From Sedimenticola_A sp040506895 (GTDB taxonomy: Bacteria > Pseudomonadota > Gammaproteobacteria > Chromatiales > Chromatiaceae), in assembly GCA_040506895.1 (NCBI GenBank), contig JBEVVY010000001.1, positions 248,001 through 312,000 of the forward strand: a stretch of DNA of 64,000 bases, read 5' to 3'. Of the stretch, positions 26,647-36,067 are shown one piece after another. Made by a program: the position numbers and the translations under genes. Every line of letters begins with the position of its first letter. The stretch's first letter is position 1. Under the pieces are notes generated by a model. The model did not search any database, was not told the DNA's origin, and saw only the letters and a list, made by a program, of their open reading frames with translations.

Positions 26647-27698
26647 TGCCCTACGTCGAGCGACAGGTTGAAAAACCCAGTGATCCGAGATCCCTGGAGG
26701 CTTATGTGCTGGCCTACAAGGAGCATCTGAAGGCACGGGGCTATGCGACTCAGAGCGTGCAGTACAAATATGCCTCGCTGACCTGGTTCCTTGAGTGGTG
26801 CCATGAGCGGGGCATCGAGCGTATCGAGCGCATTACCCGGCCTGTGCTGCAACGGTATCAGCGCTATCTCTACTACGCGATCTCACGCTCGGGCAAGCCC
26901 CTGTCCGTGGCCAGTCAGCGCAACCGCCTGACCGCCGTGCGCACCTGGTTCAAGTTCCTGATGCGCGAGAACCTGATCCTCTACAACCCGGCCAGTGAGC
27001 TTGAGCTGCCCAAGCAGGAGAAGCGCCTGCCGAAACATACCCTGACGCCTGAAGAGGCGGAACTGGTGCTGACCCAGCCGGACATCGAGACCGATGCGGG
27101 GCTGCGGGATCGTGCGCTGTTGGAGGTGCTGTACTCCACCGGCATCCGCCGTCAGGAGGTGATCAACCTCACCCGGCAGGATCTCAATGCCGGGGCCGGG
27201 GTGATCGCGGTCCGCCAGGGCAAGGGCAGGAAAGACCGCTTCGTGCCCATCGGTGAACGTGCCTTGGTGTGGGTGCAGAAGTACCTCGATGACGTGCGCT
27301 CCCTGCATGCCTTGCCGTCGAGTCCGGACAACGTGTTCCTGGATGAGGCCGGACGCGAACTCGATCCCCACCGGGTCTCCCGGGCGGTGAAGAAGTACGT
27401 GCAGCAGGCGCGGATCGACAAGGTGGGCAGCTGTCATCTGTTCCGCCACACCATGGCCACCTTGATGCTGGAGAACGGGGCGGACATCCGCTTTATCCAG
27501 CAGATGCTGGGCCACAGCCAGCTCTCCACCACCGAGATCTATACCCATGTGGCGATCCACAAGCTCAAGGAGATCCACACGCTGACCCATCCGGCCAAAC
27601 TCAAGGAAGACGAGGAAGGCAGGCGAGATCCGGAGCCAACCGAGGATGATCTGTTTACCGTTTTAGCCGCTGAAGCGGTGGAAGAGGAGGCGGTCTAG
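26646..27698 (+). CDS. Tyrosine recombinase (XerD-like integrase, 350 aa), copy 1
   Basis: All five usual catalytic positions are present: R168 in STGIRRQE, H264 and R267 in CHLFRH, H290 in LGHSQ and nucleophile Y299 in EIYTHV. An N-terminal SAM-like core-binding domain covers residues ~15-110. The start codon overlaps the primase stop by 1 bp. It is the obvious candidate for the enzyme that joins the unit to rhs at TTT. No separate excisionase is seen; the RHH protein downstream could act as directionality factor (inference). Confidence 0.92.
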   Translation: MPYVERQVEKPSDPRSLEAYVLAYKEHLKARGYATQSVQYKYASLTWFLEWCHERGIERIERITRPVLQRYQRYLYYAISRSGKPLSVASQRNRLTAVRTWFKFLMRENLILYNPASELELPKQEKRLPKHTLTPEEAELVLTQPDIETDAGLRDRALLEVLYSTGIRRQEVINLTRQDLNAGAGVIAVRQGKGRKDRFVPIGERALVWVQKYLDDVRSLHALPSSPDNVFLDEAGRELDPHRVSRAVKKYVQQARIDKVGSCHLFRHTMATLMLENGADIRFIQQMLGHSQLSTTEIYTHVAIHKLKEIHTLTHPAKLKEDEEGRRDPEPTEDDLFTVLAAEAVEEEAV

Positions 27699-28518
27699 CT
27701 CTAGCCCCAGTGGCTACAGGCAGGATACGCAAAATGTATGACAAAGGGTGAAATCATCGAAATCACCCCATCCCACAAGGGCTGAGAGGCTTCTTATCGG
27801 GCGAAGCGGTGCAGGGTGTGAAATCACCCCGCAAGCCTGATCCACTTGAGCCTGCGGGCAATGATAGGCCGCCAGCGGTGCCACCCACGGTGCGTGGGGT
27901 CTGTGCTCTCTATCCCCTGGGCAGAATCCTTCTCCGGGAGCCCATGCGGCGGTGTGCGGTAGGCTGACGATCTGACATGCGGTTCCCCCCGGCATATGAG
28001 TGGTGATGGTTCGACCACCAGCATGACCTTCTGATCCTTGTTGCGTCCACAACAGCGTGTGTTCCCCCAGTGATGCTGTTCCCGTGTAGACCGATTGCAC
28101 TGCTCTTGGGAAGTGTGCCGGTGTGTCGGTTTGTAGGGGGGTGGCGTCATGCCTGGTTGCTGACTAAACGCAAACTTGTTCTCTGTCGTTCGATCGTGAG
28201 CGGGCGTGGGCAGGGAGGGAGGCAGCGACACACTGCCCACGCGCGCGCGCGGCTCAACGCGGGAGCGGTGGAGTCCCCGAAACAGGCGGCAGCGGTGAGC
28301 CGCGTAGCGGAAAGACGTCCCTGTAACACGTCTTTAAAAATAACATCGTAACTCGACAATCATATCCGTTATGCAGTCAATAATGACTGTTACTGAAAGC
28401 ATTACCAAGTCATACGAAATATTACGAAGTATTACGAGGTATTACCTTTTTAATGTGCTTATACTGGGCTCTCTGGAGGCGGTTAATCGGACCGTAACGA
28501 CCTTAGGAGAAGACGAGT
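27699..28518. other. 820-bp non-coding, repeat-rich stretch of the mobile unit, copy 1
   Basis: No convincing gene. GAAATCACCCC occurs twice (27759-27769, 27820-27830), each within a short hairpin of the GGGTG..CACCC type. A 10-bp inverted repeat GCGTGGGCAG/CTGCCCACGC lies at 28204-28242 next to a GC-alternating tract. The right end holds the 10-bp direct repeats described separately. Position beside primase and recombinase makes this the best candidate for the replication origin or a structured RNA. Confidence 0.45.
28401..28446 (+). repeat. Ten-bp direct repeats (ATTACGAAGT-like), copy 1
   Basis: Four consecutive 10-mers, ATTACCAAGT, CATACGAAAT, ATTACGAAGT, ATTACGAGGT, and a partial fifth (ATTACC) sit one helical turn apart, directly before a TATACT -10-like box (28460-28465) upstream of the RHH gene. 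This layout fits RHH repressor operators or iterons. The same array is at 35950-35995 in copy 2. Confidence 0.7.
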
Positions 28519-28938
28519 ATGGGGACAAAAAAGGCACCGGCTAAGGCGCAACGGAAACTGCTGTATGAGCTGTTGATCAAAAAGGGATATCAGACTGTGG
28601 ATGCCAAGCGGGTCTGCTACCAGGGATCGGCAGAGTCGTTCTGGTCGCTGTGGTCGGAACATGTGAAAAAGAAAGTGGAACGGTCTGCCCCCAACCCTCC
28701 GGCTCAGGTGAAGAAGGCCACCATCCGCAAAGATCCTCCCCAGCCAGCCAAGCCCAAAACCACCCCAGTCCGTAAGAAGGTAGCCCAGCCTGGTGCAGCT
28801 CCCAAGGTCACCTACTCGTTCAAGATCGATCAACCCATGCTGAGCCAGCTGGAGGCAGTTGCAGCGGATGAGGAGCGTTCCGTGGGTGCTGTGATCCGTC
28901 TGGCGCTCAAGCAGTATCTTGCCAGGTCGGGTTCCTAG
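28519..28938 (+). CDS. Ribbon-helix-helix DNA-binding protein (139 aa), copy 1
   Basis: The C-terminal ~40 residues (YSFKIDQPMLSQLEAVA, then SVGAVIRLALKQYLA) form a ribbon-helix-helix domain. A Pro/Lys-rich linker separates it from an N-terminal helical segment. AGGAG lies 9 nt before ATG 28519. The gene is the last of the unit and is preceded by 10-bp direct repeats, the type of operator RHH dimers bind cooperatively. Possible roles are autorepressor, excisionase-like factor or replication control. Confidence 0.75.
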   Translation: MGTKKAPAKAQRKLLYELLIKKGYQTVDAKRVCYQGSAESFWSLWSEHVKKKVERSAPNPPAQVKKATIRKDPPQPAKPKTTPVRKKVAQPGAAPKVTYSFKIDQPMLSQLEAVAADEERSVGAVIRLALKQYLARSGS

Positions 28939-28958
28939 TTGGTGGTCTGAGGCTGAAA

Positions 28959-29023
28959 AAGTGCTTCTAGGGCAAAAATCCAGGGAGTGACTTTTATCGG
29001 TGGAAAGTGACTGGCAAGTGCTT
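28959..29023 (+). repeat. Arm-type repeats near the right end of the unit, copy 1
   Basis: Four octamers of the pattern RAGTG(CT/AC)T occur within 65 bp: AAGTGCTT (28959), GAGTGACT (28985), AAGTGACT (29005) and AAGTGCTT (29016). They end 57 bp from the TTT core. Clusters of short repeats at this distance are typical arm-type binding sites of tyrosine integrases. Copy 2 has them at 36508-36572. Confidence 0.5.
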
Positions 29024-29076
29024 GAGGCTTATAGGAGAATCAGCTTCAAGTACGACGGATCGCATCAGGTGTACCA

Positions 29077-29745
29077 GTGTTTAAGCATGGTTTCTTGAGC
29101 GCCGGTTTCACGCAGGCAATCGCCGGCAAGATAGATGGTTGGTTCCCAGATTCAAAGTTAGCACGCATAGTTGCATCTTCTGTTGTAGGAGGAACTGCAT
29201 CTAAGCTTGGAGGTGGAAAGTTCGCAAATGGGGCAGCTACCTTTGGATTCCTCCATCTCTTCGGTTCTTTAGCCAGATATGCCACTGGGGAAACGGACCG
29301 CCTCAAGAGATTAGCTTGCTCTAGTGTTGGTCAGGACTGTGTAGTTGATGAAAGAGGTGTTTTGAGAACTGATGGGACAAGGGGTGCAGACTATAGCCTC
29401 AACCCAACAGAAAGTGGCAATTGGTTAACTCGGTCTGGTATGGCTCCCGAAGGCTCTGGAGCGCATTGGTACGATCCTGGTCAGCCGCTGGATAACAGGG
29501 CGCTACGCTATTTCGTTACTGATGTTTCCAAGATTCACGACTGGTTCAATAGCTGGAATTACAACTCTGCTAATGGCCTGTATATGAGTCGAGGAGCTGG
29601 CTTCGACACCATATTCCAAGCGTACAGTTTTGCAGGCATGCCAGTAGCGGCTGCGGCAACTGTCTTCGGGTATGCGGGGAATATGCCGTTCGAGCAGCAG
29701 ATGCTTTATTACAATATCTACCGCAACTCGCGCAGGGACGATTAG
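29077..29745 (+). pseudogene. Orphan Rhs tip (copy 2), no Rhs core attached
   Basis: The last 221 codons of the rhs gene are repeated here after the right end of copy 1. The only possible start is the GTG 29077-29079 supplied by the unit's right end, with AGGTG 5 nt upstream as a weak ribosome site. Without signal peptide and Rhs shell it cannot be exported in the normal way. It may be silent, or it may be a stored tip that unit loss or homologous recombination could reconnect. Confidence 0.8.
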
Positions 29746-29747
29746 CT

Positions 29748-30119
29748 ATGTATGGTCGTCTGCTTGGATTGGGTTTTCTGATGTTTGTGCAAGTGGGTTG
29801 TGGTAGCGGCTACTATCCGCCAGATCAGCTTCATCGTTCTGTAAAACCGCATTCAAGTCGAGAGGGCGTCTATCTTGTTTACTATAGGCGTCACCAAGTG
29901 ATTGACGAATATGGGCCTGGTGTTGAGAGAGTAAGGGAAGCTATTCGTAACAATCCTGATAATTGGCGTGCTTTGTGGGACAAGGCGGCAGCAGAGGCGG
30001 TAACACGGTATATGGAAGACAAAGGGTTGATTCCTTCAGAGTGCCAGAATGGGATTGTGGTGATTAATAGCTACGGCGATGAAGCTGGCGGCGGTACTAC
30101 CGCATTCCGTTGCAAATAA
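29748..30119 (+). CDS. Candidate immunity protein (copy 2)
   Basis: Same predicted protein as the immunity gene at 22199-22570, 2 bp after the orphan tip. It may still be expressed and raise immunity dosage. Confidence 0.65.
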   Translation: MYGRLLGLGFLMFVQVGCGSGYYPPDQLHRSVKPHSSREGVYLVYYRRHQVIDEYGPGVERVREAIRNNPDNWRALWDKAAAEAVTRYMEDKGLIPSECQNGIVVINSYGDEAGGGTTAFRCK

Positions 30120-30130
30120 AAGCGATAGCT

Positions 30131-30448
30131 TTATCTTTTTCCAGATTCCCAGGGCATAGTCTCTTGCCCGGCTAGGTTCCGACTGCCATGGATGATGGTA
30201 ACGATAAAAACCTGCTTAGGCTGAGTCAGGTAGATGATCCGATAACCTTGGTAGATCAGTTCTCGTACATCTTTGCGGCCCTCGGCTTCAGGTACCGGTC
30301 TGCCCATCTTAGGGAAGGTCTCCAGGTTCTCAACCGAGGCGATGATCCGTTCCGTGAAGCGCCGGGCGTAGTAAGGGGAATCCTTGGCGATGTAAGCCTT
30401 CAAATCCCGGATATCGGCCCTGGCGCGTTTCGACCATTTAATCACCAT
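30131..30448 (-). CDS. ParE/RelE-family toxin (copy 2)
   Basis: Same predicted protein as the gene at 22582-22899, with the same 11-bp overlap with its antitoxin. Confidence 0.85.
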   Translation of the reverse strand: MVIKWSKRARADIRDLKAYIAKDSPYYARRFTERIIASVENLETFPKMGRPVPEAEGRKDVRELIYQGYRIIYLTQPKQVFIVTIIHGSRNLAGQETMPWESGKR

Positions 30449-30623
30449 TGCCCAGCAACTCGGCCTTGACCTGTTCGTGAGGAATGGTGCGGCCAGCCTC
30501 GATATCGGCTAATCCTTCCTCGATCTTTTGCTTTACATACAGCTCATACATGATGTCGTCCCAGGACGCCTGGTCGGACAGGTGGTCGATAATCTCTTTA
30601 GCGGCTTGTTTGGCGGTTTGCAT
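30438..30623 (-). CDS. ParD-like antitoxin (copy 2)
   Basis: Same predicted protein as the gene at 22889-23074; middle gene of the XRE-antitoxin-toxin operon. Confidence 0.7.
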   Translation of the reverse strand: MQTAKQAAKEIIDHLSDQASWDDIMYELYVKQKIEEGLADIEAGRTIPHEQVKAELLGNGD

Positions 30624-30634
30624 GGCAAATCCTC

Positions 30635-31009
30635 CTATCTAACGGCATGGATGGGATCAGCAACGATATGCTTGAGCCGATCCTGACGAACAGCCATATC
30701 CAGGAAATGGCAGATAACATCCTGATCTTCCGGTTTTAGCTGATCCACCTGTTTGCACAACTCTTTCAGCTTCCGGTTTTGAATATCAAACTGAGCTGCT
30801 TGCTGCTTCTCTGTGCCAAGCAATAATCGGTCAAGACTGACTTCCAATACATCGGCCAATTTGATGATGTAATCAAATTGTGGCTTACCTTTGCCCTGTT
30901 CCCATCGGCCAATCAACCGGGGTTGCACCCCCAGCAGGTCAGCCAGTTCCATCTGTGTCAGTTGACGCGCTTTGCGCAGATCAGCGAGGTTTTTACCAAA
31001 ATCAGCCAT
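30635..31009 (-). CDS. XRE-family regulator (copy 2)
   Basis: Same predicted protein as the regulator at 23086-23460. Two copies would double repressor dosage and keep both primases off. Confidence 0.85.
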   Translation of the reverse strand: MADFGKNLADLRKARQLTQMELADLLGVQPRLIGRWEQGKGKPQFDYIIKLADVLEVSLDRLLLGTEKQQAAQFDIQNRKLKELCKQVDQLKPEDQDVICHFLDMAVRQDRLKHIVADPIHAVR

Positions 31010-31061
31010 GCACCAGTTCTCTATGACGTGATACTTGCTGAGCATCTTAAATCCTCTATTT

Positions 31062-31109
31062 TTGACCTGACTTGAATAGGATAATAATAGCTGTTATAAA
31101 TCAGGTCAA
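31062..31109. promoter_or_regulatory. Divergent promoter/operator (copy 2)
   Basis: Same TTGACCTGA/TCAGGTCAA inverted repeat and overlapping divergent promoters as at 23513-23560. Confidence 0.6.
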
Positions 31110-31144
31110 CTTTTACCTTGACGGGGTTTTGGAGGAAAACGGCT

Positions 31145-34100
31145 ATGGCGCGAATACCGAACAACGAGCTGGATCGATTGAAAAGCGAAGTCTCGCTGGT
31201 ACGGCTGGTGGAATCCTCCGGCATTGTGCTGAAGCAACACGGCAAGGACTATCTGGGACTGTGCCCCTTCCATGACGATAAGGAGCCCAGCCTGGTGATC
31301 TCTCCGGAGAAGAATCTGTGGCATTGCCTGGGGGCCTGCGGTGAGGGCGGCGATGTGATCCAATGGGTGATGAAGCGCCAGGGGGTGAGCTTTAGGCACG
31401 CGGTGGAGATCCTGCGCAGTGACGCCTCGCCTTTAGCTGCTGAGAAAGCGCCCTCTCAACCGGTGAAACGCACCACCACCAGGCAACTGGATACCCTGCT
31501 GGATGGTGACCAGGAGGCCCGGCAGTTGCTGAACCAGGTGACCGACTTCTATCACGAGGCCCTGCAGCAGAATCCTGATGCCTTGGCCTATCTGCAGCAG
31601 CGTGGCCTGGGTGATCCGGAACTGATCAAACGCTTCAAGCTGGGCCTGGCCAATCGGACCCTGGCCTATCGCCTGCCGGAGAAGAACCGCAAGGCGGGCG
31701 CTGCCGTGCGGGGCAAGCTGCAGGAGATCGGCATCCTGCGCTCATCGGGCCATGAGCATTTTAACGGTTCCATCGTGGTGCCGGTGTTCGATGGTGAGGG
31801 CCAGGTGGTGGAGCTGTACGGGCGTAAACTGCTGGGCAAACGGTTGCGCAAGGGCACCCCGCAGCATCTGTATCTGCCAGGTCCCCATGCCGGGGTCTGG
31901 AACCTCGAAGGCCTGCGGGGCCAGTCCGAGGTGATCCTCTGCGAGGCCTTGATCGATGCCATGACCTTCTGGGTGGCAGGCTTCCGGAACGTCACCGCCA
32001 GCTATGGGACCAGCGGCTTTACCGATGACCACCTGGCAGCCTTCAAGGCGGCAGGCATCGAGCGGGTACTGATCGCCTATGACCGGGATACAGCCGGTGA
32101 TGGGGCTGCCGAGAAGCTGGCCAAGGAACTGCAGGCGGAAGGCCTTGCCTGTTACCGCTTGCAGTTCCCCAAGGGCATGGATGTGAACGAATACGCCCTG
32201 AACGTGCAACCGGCCAGCAAGAGCCTGGGCGTGGTGATCCGCTCTGCCGAGTTCATGGGTGAAGAGCTGCCGCCGGAGCGGCAACTGGATATCGAGACGC
32301 AGACGGGCCAACCTGCCTCTTTAGCTGCTGAACCTCAGTCCCAGGATGACGCACCAGGACCTGAATCCCCCCAACTACCCGCTGCCGCTGTTCCTCCAGC
32401 TCCCGAAGAATCACCCCAGCCTGATGTCTCCGAACATGAGGTGAACCTGAGCTATGAGAATCGCCATTACCGCGTTAGGGGCTTGAAAAAGAACACCAGC
32501 TACGAGGTGCTGAAGGTCAATGTGCTGGTGAAGATCGGAGAAGCGATCCATGTGGACAGCTTCGATCTCTACAACGCCAAACAGCGCCAGGCCTTTGCCC
32601 GGGTTGCCGCTTCCGAGTGCGGCATCGAGGACAAGGTGATCCAGCGCGATCTGGGCCAACTGCTGCTGCAACTGGAGAGCCTGCAGGATCAGGCGATCCA
32701 GGAGGCGCTAAAGCCCAAGGAGCCAACCGGCTACACCATGGACGAGGCGGAACGGGAACAGGCCCTGGCCCTGCTGCGCGATCCGCATCTGACGGATCGC
32801 ATCGGCGAGGCCTTCGTGCAGAGCGGCCTGGTAGGCGAACCGGCCAACGCCCTGATGGGCTACCTGGCGGCGGTCTCGCGCAAGCTCCGGACACCGCTGG
32901 CCATCATCGTGCAATCCACCTCGGCGGCAGGTAAGAGTGCCCTGATGGATGCGGTGCTAAAACTGATCCCCGAAGAGGACCGGGTGCATTACTCGGCCAT
33001 GACCGGCCAAAGCCTGTTCTATCTGGGCGAATCGGATCTAAAACACAAGATCCTTGGCATCGCCGAAGAGGAAGGGGTGAGACAAGCAGCCTATGCCCTG
33101 AAACTCCTGCAATCCCAGGGCGAGCTGACCATCGCCAGCACCGGCAAAGATCCCGAATCCGGCAAGCTGGTGACTGAGGAGTACCGTGTCGAAGGACCGG
33201 TGATGCTGTTCCTGACGACTACCGCTATCGATATCGACGAAGAGCTGTTGAACCGTTGTGTGGTGCTGACCATCAACGAGAGCCGGGAACAGACCGCCGC
33301 GATCCAGCAGCGTCAGCGTGAGGCCAGAACCTTGGAGGGCCTGCTGGCCAGCAACCAGGCCGAACAGCTGATCCAGCAGCACCAGAACGCCCAGCGCCTT
33401 CTCAGGCCGCTGGCGGTGGTCAATCCCTATGCCGAACAGCTGGCCTTTGCGGACAGTCGGACCCGTACCCGGCGTGACCATGAGAAGTATCTGACGCTGA
33501 TCGATAGCATCGCGCTGCTGCATCAGTACCAGCGTGAGGTGAAGCAGGTGCAACAAGGTGGCCAAGTCATCGAGTATATCGAGGTGACCCGTGAGGACAT
33601 CGCCCTGGCCAACCAACTGGCCCATGAGATCCTGGGCCGCTCCCTGGATGAGCTGCCGCCGCCGACCCGGCAGCTCTTAAAATACCTTCACGCTTTAGTG
33701 GCTGAACAGATGAAGGCCGAGGGGCTGAAACAGCATGAGGTGCGCTTTACTCGCAAGATGATCCGTGAGGCCAGCGGCCTGTCCAACAGCCAGGTCAGTG
33801 TGCACCTGGAGCGGCTGGTGGCGCTGGAGTATGTCTATGCCCATCGGGGCCGCAACGGCCAACGCTATGTCTATGAACTGGTGTTCGACGGTGTGCTGGA
33901 GGAGGCGCAGCCGCAGCTGATCGGCCTGATCGATGTTGGACAACTGGAAAACAGGGGTACGGTGACCGACCTTCCGGTCTCAAGGGGAGACCTTACGGAT
34001 GGCTTCCGGTCTGCTTCCGGTGACCTTCCGGGCAGCTTCCACACCCCTGAAAAGGACCGCCAGCCCAGTGGTGACATGGCTTTGCCGGAATCCGGCCCTG

Positions 34101-34195
34101 ATGAACTGGGAAACGGGCCTATCAGCGGGAAAAACAACGGCGCGTCATACTGTAGTGATGTGCCTGCTTTAGTTGCTTCTGCCAAGGCACAGTAA
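31145..34195 (+). CDS. Primase-helicase (copy 2)
   Basis: Same predicted 1016-residue protein as 23596-26646, with intact zinc finger, Toprim and Walker A motifs, so neither copy has decayed. Confidence 0.9.
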   Translation: MARIPNNELDRLKSEVSLVRLVESSGIVLKQHGKDYLGLCPFHDDKEPSLVISPEKNLWHCLGACGEGGDVIQWVMKRQGVSFRHAVEILRSDASPLAAEKAPSQPVKRTTTRQLDTLLDGDQEARQLLNQVTDFYHEALQQNPDALAYLQQRGLGDPELIKRFKLGLANRTLAYRLPEKNRKAGAAVRGKLQEIGILRSSGHEHFNGSIVVPVFDGEGQVVELYGRKLLGKRLRKGTPQHLYLPGPHAGVWNLEGLRGQSEVILCEALIDAMTFWVAGFRNVTASYGTSGFTDDHLAAFKAAGIERVLIAYDRDTAGDGAAEKLAKELQAEGLACYRLQFPKGMDVNEYALNVQPASKSLGVVIRSAEFMGEELPPERQLDIETQTGQPASLAAEPQSQDDAPGPESPQLPAAAVPPAPEESPQPDVSEHEVNLSYENRHYRVRGLKKNTSYEVLKVNVLVKIGEAIHVDSFDLYNAKQRQAFARVAASECGIEDKVIQRDLGQLLLQLESLQDQAIQEALKPKEPTGYTMDEAEREQALALLRDPHLTDRIGEAFVQSGLVGEPANALMGYLAAVSRKLRTPLAIIVQSTSAAGKSALMDAVLKLIPEEDRVHYSAMTGQSLFYLGESDLKHKILGIAEEEGVRQAAYALKLLQSQGELTIASTGKDPESGKLVTEEYRVEGPVMLFLTTTAIDIDEELLNRCVVLTINESREQTAAIQQRQREARTLEGLLASNQAEQLIQQHQNAQRLLRPLAVVNPYAEQLAFADSRTRTRRDHEKYLTLIDSIALLHQYQREVKQVQQGGQVIEYIEVTREDIALANQLAHEILGRSLDELPPPTRQLLKYLHALVAEQMKAEGLKQHEVRFTRKMIREASGLSNSQVSVHLERLVALEYVYAHRGRNGQRYVYELVFDGVLEEAQPQLIGLIDVGQLENRGTVTDLPVSRGDLTDGFRSASGDLPGSFHTPEKDRQPSGDMALPESGPDELGNGPISGKNNGASYCSDVPALVASAKAQ

Positions 34196-35247
34196 TGCCC
34201 TACGTCGAGCGACAGGTTGAAAAACCCAGTGATCCGAGATCCCTGGAGGCTTATGTGCTGGCCTACAAGGAGCATCTGAAGGCACGGGGCTATGCGACTC
34301 AGAGCGTGCAGTACAAATATGCCTCGCTGACCTGGTTCCTTGAGTGGTGCCATGAGCGGGGCATCGAGCGTATCGAGCGCATTACCCGGCCTGTGCTGCA
34401 ACGGTATCAGCGCTATCTCTACTACGCGATCTCACGCTCGGGCAAGCCCCTGTCCGTGGCCAGTCAGCGCAACCGCCTGACCGCCGTGCGCACCTGGTTC
34501 AAGTTCCTGATGCGCGAGAACCTGATCCTCTACAACCCGGCCAGTGAGCTTGAGCTGCCCAAGCAGGAGAAGCGCCTGCCGAAACATACCCTGACGCCTG
34601 AAGAGGCGGAACTGGTGCTGACCCAGCCGGACATCGAGACCGATGCGGGGCTGCGGGATCGTGCGCTGTTGGAGGTGCTGTACTCCACCGGCATCCGCCG
34701 TCAGGAGGTGATCAACCTCACCCGGCAGGATCTCAATGCCGGGGCCGGGGTGATCGCGGTCCGCCAGGGCAAGGGCAGGAAAGACCGCTTCGTGCCCATC
34801 GGTGAACGTGCCTTGGTGTGGGTGCAGAAGTACCTCGATGACGTGCGCTCCCTGCATGCCTTGCCGTCGAGTCCGGACAACGTGTTCCTGGATGAGGCCG
34901 GACGCGAACTCGATCCCCACCGGGTCTCCCGGGCGGTGAAGAAGTACGTGCAGCAGGCGCGGATCGACAAGGTGGGCAGCTGTCATCTGTTCCGCCACAC
35001 CATGGCCACCTTGATGCTGGAGAACGGGGCGGACATCCGCTTTATCCAGCAGATGCTGGGCCACAGCCAGCTCTCCACCACCGAGATCTATACCCATGTG
35101 GCGATCCACAAGCTCAAGGAGATCCACACGCTGACCCATCCGGCCAAACTCAAGGAAGACGAGGAAGGCAGGCGAGATCCGGAGCCAACCGAGGATGATC
35201 TGTTTACCGTTTTAGCCGCTGAAGCGGTGGAAGAGGAGGCGGTCTAG
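34195..35247 (+). CDS. Tyrosine recombinase (copy 2)
   Basis: Same predicted 350-residue integrase as 26646-27698, with all catalytic residues kept and the same 1-bp overlap with the primase gene. Confidence 0.92.
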   Translation: MPYVERQVEKPSDPRSLEAYVLAYKEHLKARGYATQSVQYKYASLTWFLEWCHERGIERIERITRPVLQRYQRYLYYAISRSGKPLSVASQRNRLTAVRTWFKFLMRENLILYNPASELELPKQEKRLPKHTLTPEEAELVLTQPDIETDAGLRDRALLEVLYSTGIRRQEVINLTRQDLNAGAGVIAVRQGKGRKDRFVPIGERALVWVQKYLDDVRSLHALPSSPDNVFLDEAGRELDPHRVSRAVKKYVQQARIDKVGSCHLFRHTMATLMLENGADIRFIQQMLGHSQLSTTEIYTHVAIHKLKEIHTLTHPAKLKEDEEGRRDPEPTEDDLFTVLAAEAVEEEAV

Positions 35248-36067
35248 CTCTAGCCCCAGTGGCTACAGGCAGGATACGCAAAATGTATGACAAAGGGTGA
35301 AATCATCGAAATCACCCCATCCCACAAGGGCTGAGAGGCTTCTTATCGGGCGAAGCGGTGCAGGGTGTGAAATCACCCCGCAAGCCTGATCCACTTGAGC
35401 CTGCGGGCAATGATAGGCCGCCAGCGGTGCCACCCACGGTGCGTGGGGTCTGTGCTCTCTATCCCCTGGGCAGAATCCTTCTCCGGGAGCCCATGCGGCG
35501 GTGTGCGGTAGGCTGACGATCTGACATGCGGTTCCCCCCGGCATATGAGTGGTGATGGTTCGACCACCAGCATGACCTTCTGATCCTTGTTGCGTCCACA
35601 ACAGCGTGTGTTCCCCCAGTGATGCTGTTCCCGTGTAGACCGATTGCACTGCTCTTGGGAAGTGTGCCGGTGTGTCGGTTTGTAGGGGGGTGGCGTCATG
35701 CCTGGTTGCTGACTAAACGCAAACTTGTTCTCTGTCGTTCGATCGTGAGCGGGCGTGGGCAGGGAGGGAGGCAGCGACACACTGCCCACGCGCGCGCGCG
35801 GCTCAACGCGGGAGCGGTGGAGTCCCCGAAACAGGCGGCAGCGGTGAGCCGCGTAGCGGAAAGACGTCCCTGTAACACGTCTTTAAAAATAACATCGTAA
35901 CTCGACAATCATATCCGTTATGCAGTCAATAATGACTGTTACTGAAAGCATTACCAAGTCATACGAAATATTACGAAGTATTACGAGGTATTACCTTTTT
36001 AATGTGCTTATACTGGGCTCTCTGGAGGCGGTTAATCGGACCGTAACGACCTTAGGAGAAGACGAGT
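35248..36067. other. 820-bp non-coding stretch (copy 2)
   Basis: Repeats the candidate origin region of copy 1, including the 10-bp inverted repeat (35753-35791) and the 10-mer array (35950-35995). Confidence 0.45.

Larger units (their letters stand above)
21531..29079 (+). mobile_element. Rhs-tip-carrying primase/integrase element, copy 1 (7,549 bp)
   Basis: The unit begins at TTT inside rhs codon 1921 and ends at GTG just before the next TTT. Its content is: the Rhs tip (221 codons, fused in frame to the resident rhs gene), immunity gene, ParE-ParD-XRE operon, primase-helicase, tyrosine recombinase, an ~820-bp untranslated stretch and an RHH gene. A second copy follows directly, with equal length and no difference noticed in the translations or in the segments compared. 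The junctions left, middle and right share only GTTT and, four bases later, ATGG, as expected for crossover at a short core by the encoded recombinase. Boundaries are read directly from the sequence; mobility and tip swapping are inference. Confidence 0.9.

Noticed and set aside
26883..27590. 235-codon frame opposite the integrase
   Set aside because: Antisense shadow of a gene with a complete catalytic pentad.
27714..28240. Open frames of 128 and 138 codons on the minus strand in the unit's untranslated region
   Set aside because: They overlap each other in different frames, lack ribosome sites and have Pro/His/Arg-rich composition typical of chance frames in GC-rich DNA.
21531..29079. Mobile unit as a transposon with terminal inverted repeats
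   Set aside because: No inverted repeats at the ends, no DDE transposase inside, and no target duplication beyond the GTTT core; a tyrosine-recombinase mechanism fits better.
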